From Candidatus Acidiferrales bacterium (lineage in GTDB: Bacteria; Acidobacteriota; Terriglobia; Acidiferrales; UBA7541): DNA of 44,910 bases. Each line of letters opens with the position of its first letter. The first letter of the stretch is position 1. The stretch lies in the NCBI GenBank assembly GCA_030037315.1, contig JASHRM010000223.1, positions 1 to 44,910 on the forward strand, read 5' to 3'. Below the pieces are notes generated by a model, which was given only the letters and a program-made list of their open reading frames with translations, ran no database searches and was not told the origin of the DNA. Below are positions 40,701 to 44,910 of this stretch, in pieces. Made by a program: the position numbers and the translations under genes.

Positions 40701-43540
40701 CGGGCGACCTGCCGATCGTTCTGGCTCGCATCGACGACACGAGCGACGTGGATATGATCCGGCAATTGCTCCGCGCGCATGAATACTGGCGGACCAAACG
40801 TTTGTCGGCGGATGTCGTAATCGTCAACGAAAAACCTGCTTCCTACATTCAAGACTTACAGGGTTCCCTTGAAAATCTGGTGCGTGGCAGTCAGTTGCGC
40901 CTCTCTCCCGATACAAATGAATCGAGCGGCAAGATTTTCCTTCTGCGAGGAGATCTGGTGGCGCCGCACGTGATTGCTCAGTTGCAGGCCGCCGCGAGAA
41001 TCGTTCTGCTAAGCCGCCGCGGCACGCTTGCAGAACAAATTTTGCGGACCCAAGCCGAAGAGCCGGCGCCGATGCTGCGAGGTCCTCGCGTTCGCAGTTC
41101 CAGGCGCCAGGATGTTCCGCTTCCCCAGCAACCCTTGCAAAATTTCAACGGCTTAGGTGGATTTACTGATGACGGCCGCGAATATGCGATCGTCTTGAGC
41201 GAAGGCCTGCGCACGCCGGAGCCGTGGGTCAACGTAATCGCGAATCCCGATTTCGGATTTCTCGTGTCCGAATCTGGCGCGGGTTTCACGTGGTCGATCA
41301 ACAGCCACGAAAATCAGCTCACTCCCTGGTCCAATGACCACATTCTTGATCCGCCCGGCGAAGCCATCTACCTGCGCGACGAAACCAGCGGCGAGGTGTG
41401 GACGCCGACCGCCCTCCCGATTCGGGACGAAGACGCGACATACGTCACGAAACACGGACAGGGTTACACGCGATTTCTTCATGGGTCGCATGGAATTCTC
41501 GTAGATCTTCTGCAATTCGTGCCGGTAAAAGATTCGGTTAAAATTTCGAAGCTGATTCTGCAAAACGACTCCGGCCGCAATCGCCGGATTTCCGTGACAG
41601 CTTACGCTGAATGGGTGCTGGGCACGTTTCGCTCGTTCACTGCTCCGTATATCGTCACGGAATCGGACCATCAAACAGGCGCAATCTTTGCGCGAAGCAT
41701 GTGGACGGGAGAATTTGGCGGACGCGTCGCATTCGCCGATCTGGGCGGCCGGCAAACCACGTTCACTGCCGACCGTTGCGAGTTTCTTGGGCGCAATGGC
41801 AGCGCCGAGCGACCCATGGGCTTGGAGCCCGGCGTCACGCTTTCGGGCAAAACGGGAGCCGCGCTCGATCCCTGCGCGGCACTGCAAACCCTCGTAGAGC
41901 TTCGCGCGGGCGCCCGCGTGGAATTGCGATTTGTCCTTGGCGAAGCGGAAAACGTGGCTGCGGCGCGCGATCTGGTCAATCGCTACCGATCGGCGAATCT
42001 CGAAGAAAACTTCGCTGAAGTGACGCAGCAATGGGACGACATCTTGAGCGCCGTCCAAGTTACCACGCCCGATTCCTCGATGGATCTAATACTCAATCGC
42101 TGGCTTTTGTACCAGACGCTGTCATGCCGCGTGTGGGCGCGCGCTGCGTTCTATCAACTGAGCGGCGCCTACGGTTTCCGCGATCAGTTGCAGGACGTGA
42201 TGGCGCTCACAGTCGCCAAACGCAGCGTCGCGCGCGAGCATCTGCTTCGTGCAGCGGGACGGCAATTCATCGAAGGGGACGTGCAACATTGGTGGCATCC
42301 GCCATCCGGCCGCGGAATTCGCACGCGGATGTCAGATGATTTGCTGTGGCTCCCGTGGGCCGTTGTGCATTTCATCGAGGCCACGGGAGACACCTCGGTC
42401 CTCGAGGAAACAATCCCATTCCTTCATGGTGATTTGCTCGCCGAGGGGCAGAAGGAATCTTATTTCGAGCCGCTCGTGACGGACCAACGAGCCACTCTTT
42501 TCGAGCATTGCGCTCGGGCGCTCGATCGAAGCCTCGCAGTTGGCGCTCACGGTTTGCCCCTGATGGGCACCGGCGATTGGAACGACGGCATGAATCGGGT
42601 CGGCCAGGATGGCCGCGGCGAAAGCATCTGGCTCGGCTGGTTTCTGCATACGATTTTGTGGGAATTTGCCAAGGTTGCCGAAATGCGAGGCGAACATAAA
42701 CGTGCCGAAGCGTGGCGCCTGCACGTCATCGCGTTGAAGGCGGCGCTCGAGCGCGAAGGCTGGGACGGTGAATGGTATCGCCGCGCATATTTCGACGATG
42801 GCACGCCGCTGGGCAGCGCTACAAATTCGGAATGCCGCATCGACGCGATCGCGCAGTCGTGGGCGGTGATCAGCGGCGGCTCAGAACCTGCCCGTAGCGC
42901 TCGCGCGATGGCCGCCGTCGAACAGCAACTGATTCGGCGCTCCGAGCGCCTCGTGTTGCTGCTGACTCCGCCCTTCAACCATCCAGATCACGATCCCGGC
43001 TATATCAAAGGCTACTTACCAGGCATCCGCGAGAACGGCGGACAATACACGCACGCAGCCACTTGGACTCTGATCGCATATGCGGCGCTGGGAGACGGCG
43101 ACCGTGCTGGCGACCTATTCCGCATGTTGAATCCGGTTAACAAGTCCAGTTCGCGCGCAAGCGCGCAGCGCTATAAGGTCGAGCCCTACGTCGTCGCGGG
43201 CGATGTCTATGCCGAAGAACCTCATGTTGGCCGCGGCGGCTGGACGTGGTACAGCGGCTCGGCGGGCTGGCTCTATCGGGCGGGAATGGAATGGATTTTA
43301 GGCTTCCGTTTGCGCGGCATGAACCTCAGCATCGATCCGTGCATCCCGCGCAATTGGCCCAGTTACTCGATGAAATTCCGCTATCACTCTGCGGTCTACA
43401 ATATTCGCGTTGAGAACCCGAGCGGCGTGACGCGCGGCGTGGCATTAACCGAAGTCGATGGAAAGGTGCTCGCCGGCGCTGCGAATATTCCGCTTGCCGA
43501 CGACGGCGCGACCCACACGATCAGGGTTGTTCTGGGGTAG
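34748..43540 (+). CDS. ndvB: Cyclic beta-1,2-glucan synthase (NdvB/ChvB-type, GT84 + glycoamylase + GH94-like)
   Basis: 2930 residues, the scale of rhizobial NdvB/ChvB (about 2800). Order: N-terminal domain; membrane helices at about 411-436 and 446-468; a GT84 glycosyltransferase with TLDSDTRLPLG (about 636-646) and QHRWTRGDWQLLPW (about 783-796); helices at about 828-868, 893-913 and 951-994; a glycoamylase-like domain (about 1001-1625; RTSPTNIGLYLLSTLSACDMG, VPWGISECAYAARD); then a GH94-like half with two beta-sandwich blocks (about 1640-1900 and 2135-2380) and the catalytic domain (GTGDWNDGMNRVG, about 2608-2620; GRGGWTWYSGSAGWLYRAGMEW). In the known system UDP-glucose is polymerised to beta-1,2-glucan, and the other domains control length and cyclise it. 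The start is ATG 34748; ATG 34772 is possible. No NdvA-like gene adjoins directly, but an ABC exporter lies upstream. Catalytic competence is inferred from retained motifs. Confidence 0.95.
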   Translation: MGVHGFGTMTSAPPVNIFTEVEEPIVGELFSVERLEQHAESLAAAQIVRNDWLGSRPLIPRVAQNGRLLLEYYRTNARAIQEEQAITPAAQWLVDNFYIVEEQLREIHDDLPAAYYRKLPKLAAGHLEGYPRVYGVAWAFVAHTDSRFEPEVLRRFVNAYQRVQPLSIGELWALAITLRVVLVENLRRVAGRLVASREARVQADLTADKLLGTGGKQAVSASAILRRFENQPLDRAFAVQLVQRLRDLDPKVGPILVWLDERLAAQGTNVEEIVRLEHQQQAAMSVTVRNIITSMRFTSTFDWHAFFESVSIVDQILRDGSDFGDMDFSTRDSYRHAIEDLSAGCGRSEIEIAELSVAKAQNAALQAHTNKHTHDMRKTDPGYYLISHGRRPFEREIRFRVSFRRWLLRLYIRMAVPGYLGTIALLTAIILAWPLVRSWESGATRPELTLLAILALIPASDLAIALINRGITDLLGPRTLPRLELKGGIPTELRTIVVIPTLLTSPKEVTTLVERLEIHYLANPDGDLRFALLSDWVDASSEHLPNDAELLETATQGIANLNERYGPAPGGGDRFYLFHRRRLWNESEGKWMGWERKRGKLHELNLLLRGSKDTSFITTSGKPPQPVSSVRYVITLDSDTRLPLGAAAKLVGTMAHVLNQPVFSPEEERITDGYGIVQPRVTPFLPAEGEGSIFQRVFAGPSGIDPYAAAVSDVYQDLFREGSFTGKGIYDIDAFESALDDKVRDNTLLSHDLLEGIFARAALVTDIELFDDFPSNFEASAARQHRWTRGDWQLLPWIVGSEARKSKIPIIGRWKMLDNLRRSLSAPAMFFTITAGWLAPGLSPWLWARFILVVIAIPAFIPFLVGINSRISGTSKRSQFHGAVSDFTLGLSQWALVVVFLAYQSWLMIDAILRTLHRMYSSHKNLLEWVTAAQANRRANLKLPAAFRRMSGGLIFALAVLAVVLIAERHALHAALPFVIAWLVAPAVAYWISLPSIDEEEEVLSESQRRALHSASRRTWKFFETFVTPSENFLPPDNFQEDPRPVVAHRTSPTNIGLYLLSTLSACDMGWIGASDAADRMEATLDTMNRLEHFRGHFLNWYDTQSLQPLEPKYVSTVDSGNIAGHLLALATGCQELIERDFVGPSATSGVEDTVYLLSDALANIRDTRRIQTVTRKQLSNAVDALAASLRSVGTGSVSFAGKLLDISSRAHAVADIAQTLSQEQGATASADLSYWAAAAKESAESQLRDAQIFFPWLRLDSAGVKLVAEWHAGQTAGWAAIERFLSRKLTLEDGERYEVVANELKALKPSGTSSSSSQRAGIDELIDAFERSAAEAKNLRERLSALAERSRQMFEGTDFTFLLDPTRKLFAIGYRATEGQLDPNCYDLLASEARLASFVAIAKGDVPSSHWFHLSRPLTPVGQGTALISWSGSMFEYLMPALVMHSPVKSMLWQTYEQVVARQIEYGAERDVPWGISECAYAARDINLTYQYSSFGVPGLGLKRGLSEDLVIAPYACVLASMVQPGSAVENFGRLRDAGALGRYGFYESLDYTSSRLQEGDKLEVVRAYMAHHQGMSIVAIANILGDGAMRNRFHAAPIVQATELLLQERTPRGVLVARPRAEEVSAAALVRDLVPPVVRTFKTPHDSTPRTELLSNGRYAVMVTAAGSGYSRWRDIAITRWREDATRDCWGSYIFLRDEQTGNVWSAAYQPSGAVPDSYEAVFYEDHADFSRRDRPLTTSMEIVVSSEDDAEMRRVSITNTGLRARTIQVTSYAELALTAQAADAAHPAFSNLFVETEFNHEVGALLATRRKRSDDEPNVWAAHVLVVEGTSEGEVQYETDRARFVGRARTVECPISVIDGRPLSNTVGPVLDPIFSLRRTITIAPGTTARLVFSTIAASTREDAINLADKYRDARTFERTLTLAWTQAQVQMRHLGISAEEAHLFQRLGNAVIYSDRSMRPSNDFLRSTTLDRSALWSQGISGDLPIVLARIDDTSDVDMIRQLLRAHEYWRTKRLSADVVIVNEKPASYIQDLQGSLENLVRGSQLRLSPDTNESSGKIFLLRGDLVAPHVIAQLQAAARIVLLSRRGTLAEQILRTQAEEPAPMLRGPRVRSSRRQDVPLPQQPLQNFNGLGGFTDDGREYAIVLSEGLRTPEPWVNVIANPDFGFLVSESGAGFTWSINSHENQLTPWSNDHILDPPGEAIYLRDETSGEVWTPTALPIRDEDATYVTKHGQGYTRFLHGSHGILVDLLQFVPVKDSVKISKLILQNDSGRNRRISVTAYAEWVLGTFRSFTAPYIVTESDHQTGAIFARSMWTGEFGGRVAFADLGGRQTTFTADRCEFLGRNGSAERPMGLEPGVTLSGKTGAALDPCAALQTLVELRAGARVELRFVLGEAENVAAARDLVNRYRSANLEENFAEVTQQWDDILSAVQVTTPDSSMDLILNRWLLYQTLSCRVWARAAFYQLSGAYGFRDQLQDVMALTVAKRSVAREHLLRAAGRQFIEGDVQHWWHPPSGRGIRTRMSDDLLWLPWAVVHFIEATGDTSVLEETIPFLHGDLLAEGQKESYFEPLVTDQRATLFEHCARALDRSLAVGAHGLPLMGTGDWNDGMNRVGQDGRGESIWLGWFLHTILWEFAKVAEMRGEHKRAEAWRLHVIALKAALEREGWDGEWYRRAYFDDGTPLGSATNSECRIDAIAQSWAVISGGSEPARSARAMAAVEQQLIRRSERLVLLLTPPFNHPDHDPGYIKGYLPGIRENGGQYTHAATWTLIAYAALGDGDRAGDLFRMLNPVNKSSSRASAQRYKVEPYVVAGDVYAEEPHVGRGGWTWYSGSAGWLYRAGMEWILGFRLRGMNLSIDPCIPRNWPSYSMKFRYHSAVYNIRVENPSGVTRGVALTEVDGKVLAGAANIPLADDGATHTIRVVLG

Positions 43541-43593
43541 TCAGAACACACAAATCTCCGGGTGCGGCTGGCCCTGCGTGATGAAAATCCTGT

Positions 43594-44241
43594 TTAGGCT
43601 TCGATGATTCTGTTGCGGATTGCGTAGCGAACGAGTTCGCTTACCGTGTGCAGTTCGAGCTTACGCATGATGTTCGCGCGATGCGTCTCCACCGTCTTCA
43701 CGCTGATGTTGAGCAGCACGGCCACTTCCTTGTTGCTCTTGCCCTCAGCGAGAAGCTGGATGATTTCGTTTTCGCGTGACGTGATGCGCGACGCCGTCTT
43801 GTTACGAACGGGAGAATCCGCGCGCGCCGGCACTGCGATGGCTTCCGAGACGCGCTCCGAGTAAAAGGTCTTGTGGGTCGCGAGGTTTTCAAGCGCGGTC
43901 GATAGGTCGCGGCCCGAATCCGACTTCACGACGTATCCGCGAATTCCCGCGTTCATCACATCGCGAACGATCTGGTCGGAGTAGTGCATGGAAAGCATCA
44001 GAATTTCGGTTTTCTCGGAGGCTTTGCGAATTCGCTTCGCGGCCTCGATCCCGTTCAGCTCGGGCATGGAAATGTCGAGAATCGCCACATCGGGCTTCAG
44101 CTCTTGAGCCTTCGCCACCGCTTGGGAACCTGTGTGTGCTTCGCCACAAATTTCCCAGCCCTTGCGCGATTCGATGATTGTCTTGATTCCCCGGCGCATC
44201 AGGTCGTGATCGTCAGCCACAAGTATGCGTAGTGAACCCAC
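43594..44241 (-). CDS. NarL/FixJ-type response regulator (LuxR HTH)
   Basis: 215 residues from GTG 44241, preceded by GGAGG with a 5-base spacer; the track's 44274 start adds 11 residues upstream of this site. The receiver domain has the acidic pair (VADDHDLM), phospho-acceptor Asp56 (DVAILDISMPELNG), Thr/Ser (MLSMHYS) and Lys (GYVVKSD). The C-terminus is a LuxR-type helix-turn-helix (ITSRENEIIQLLAEGKSNKEVAVLLNISVKTVETHRANIMRKL). It is a complete phosphorylatable transcription regulator. No sensor kinase is in the window, so it is an orphan here. It converges with the glucan synthase gene (53-bp gap), which by position may be one target, though that is inference. Confidence 0.95.
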   Translation of the reverse strand: MGSLRILVADDHDLMRRGIKTIIESRKGWEICGEAHTGSQAVAKAQELKPDVAILDISMPELNGIEAAKRIRKASEKTEILMLSMHYSDQIVRDVMNAGIRGYVVKSDSGRDLSTALENLATHKTFYSERVSEAIAVPARADSPVRNKTASRITSRENEIIQLLAEGKSNKEVAVLLNISVKTVETHRANIMRKLELHTVSELVRYAIRNRIIEA

Positions 44242-44310
44242 ATGACCCTCCTTGACTTGCGACAGAAGCCTCACATAGGCCTAAACCGCAGGACATACAT
44301 AGTTCGATGG

Positions 44311-44326
44311 AATTCCCTAGGGTATT
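44311..44326. promoter_or_regulatory. Near-palindrome around CCCTAGGG upstream of the response regulator
   Basis: AAT-T-CCCTAGGG-T-ATT is symmetric except for one base pair and lies about 70 bp before GTG 44241. LuxR-type regulators bind such dyads, so self-regulation is possible. No second copy was noticed elsewhere in the window. Confidence 0.3.
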
Positions 44327-44389
44327 TCATGTATCCATACGCGCCTGAAAATAATAGGCTTGGCGCGGTTCGGGGCGAGAATGCCCATC

Positions 44390-44436
44390 GAGAACAAGAA
44401 AAATGGCCGGTGATCTCAAGCGAATCACCGGCCATT
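44390..44436 (-). terminator. Rho-independent terminator of the YflT-like gene
   Basis: Perfect 13-bp arms AATGGCCGGTGAT / ATCACCGGCCATT (44402-44414 and 44424-44436) with a 9-base loop. On the minus strand the stem is followed by TTTTTCTTGTT. It lies 15 bp past the stop of the minus-strand gene at 44452. Confidence 0.9.
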
Positions 44437-44451
44437 CCTTGCCAGAGTGTT

Positions 44452-44910
44452 CTACGGCTTTGCGCTGCGGGCCATTGGCTTGTCGGTCTTCGCGAAATCG
44501 GCAGGTGCTTCGCCGGTAGACGCGATGTCGTCGGCTCCGGTGGCGCTCAAAATCTGTTTCGCCTTCTTCGTCCAGTCAGAGCTGTCGCAATGCACCGAAA
44601 GAAGAATGCCGCCGGACTTTACGCGACCCTCGTAACGCTTGGCCTCGTACTCCGGAATTCCCATCCCGATCAACGCTCCCGCGAATCCTCCTACCGCACC
44701 GCCAACGCCGATTCCGGCGAGCGTCGCCACGATCGGCCCAGCCGCTATGAAAGGACCGATGCCTGGTATCGCGAGGGCTCCGATGCCGGCGAGCCACCCT
44801 ATAGCGCCTCCTATGACCGCGCCAGAGCCTGCGCCCGCAACCGTGCCCTCGGGCGCTTTCGATGATTTCTCAGTGCCGATATCTTTGGAACCTAAATTTT
44901 CCGGAAGCAG
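44452..44910 (-). CDS. YflT-like general stress protein with glycine-zipper region (N-terminus outside window)
   Basis: The frame is open to the right edge, so 152 C-terminal residues are visible; the ORF track begins only at an internal GTG (44730). Read from the edge: LLPENLGSKDIGTEKSSKAPEG, then a long Gly/Ala/Ile-rich stretch with glycine-zipper spacing (GAVIGGAIGWLAGIGALAIPGIGPFIAAGPIVATLAGIGVGGAVGG), then the typical IPEYEAKRYEGRVKSGGILLSVHCDSSDW, and a disordered tail. This arrangement is that of proteins annotated as general stress protein 17M or YflT-domain proteins. They are linked to envelope or osmotic stress, with the zipper segment possibly membrane-associating. A strong terminator follows. 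Function is family-level only. Confidence 0.8.
   Translation of the reverse strand: MLPENLGSKDIGTEKSSKAPEGTVAGAGSGAVIGGAIGWLAGIGALAIPGIGPFIAAGPIVATLAGIGVGGAVGGFAGALIGMGIPEYEAKRYEGRVKSGGILLSVHCDSSDWTKKAKQILSATGADDIASTGEAPADFAKTDKPMARSAKP

Noticed and set aside
43541-43593. Terminator between the convergent glucan synthase and response regulator genes
   Set aside because: No stem with a T-run could be found in the 53-bp gap on either strand.
1-44910. Mobile element, prophage or tRNA-linked island
   Set aside because: No transposase, integrase, phage structural gene, tRNA or flanking direct repeats were recognised; only short dispersed repeats are present.

Overview
The window is dense bacterial chromosomal DNA of fairly high GC with short intergenic gaps. 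The gene content suggests an Acidobacteriota (Terriglobia-like) genome: a MoxR/DUF58/BatA/DUF4159 envelope cluster, a very large cyclic beta-1,2-glucan synthase, a DUF892 ferritin-like protein, and an intergenic repeat of the form 'AGAGATTCTTCGAC...CGCTCAGGATGAC', which I associate with such genomes. This assignment is inference; no rRNA or other marker gene is present. I found no tRNA, rRNA, CRISPR array, transposase or phage gene.

Layout. (1) 1-1323: the end of a CDP-alcohol phosphatidyltransferase, a small unknown gene, and a repeat-rich gap with REP-like hairpins. (2) 1324-2853 (-): a Tat-exported multicopper oxidase. (3) 2961-17370 (+): nine genes, the last eight overlapping or nearly touching: DUF4159 protein, VWA membrane protein, degenerate caspase-fold protein, TPR protein with a zinc-peptidase motif, MoxR ATPase, DUF58 protein, BatA-like VWA protein, giant DUF4175-like protein, NTF2-like protein. 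It resembles the Bat/MoxR envelope modules with two unusual extra exported members, and is my leading candidate for a little-described system. (4) 17495-19281 (-): a CrtI-type FAD oxidoreductase translationally coupled to a 68-aa protein. (5) 19453-26646: a catabolic-looking block with two lactonase-like metallo-beta-lactamase-fold proteins, a MaoC/HTD2-type dehydratase, an MFS carrier, and a minus-strand run of 3-hydroxyisobutyrate-dehydrogenase-like reductase, carboxymuconolactone-decarboxylase-like protein and aldehyde dehydrogenase. (6) 26657-32632: an anchored hypothetical protein, a Tat-exported glycoamylase/GH144-like protein, a GH39-like glycosidase and an ABC exporter. (7) 32832-34582: small stress-type genes and a pseudo-receiver protein preceded by two palindromes. 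(8) 34748-43540: the 2930-residue cyclic beta-1,2-glucan synthase. (9) 43594-44910 (-): a NarL-type response regulator and the C-terminal part of a YflT-like stress protein with a strong terminator.

How the parts may work together. Region 3 would be an envelope chaperone or quality-control machine in which MoxR drives VWA-domain membrane partners. Regions 6 and 8 may form a beta-glucan locus: synthesis by the synthase, possible export by the ABC transporter, and turnover by a GH144-like enzyme whose fold relates to the synthase's own glycoamylase domain. Flanking regulators and stress proteins would fit an osmotic or envelope-stress setting. These links are inferred from gene families and position only.
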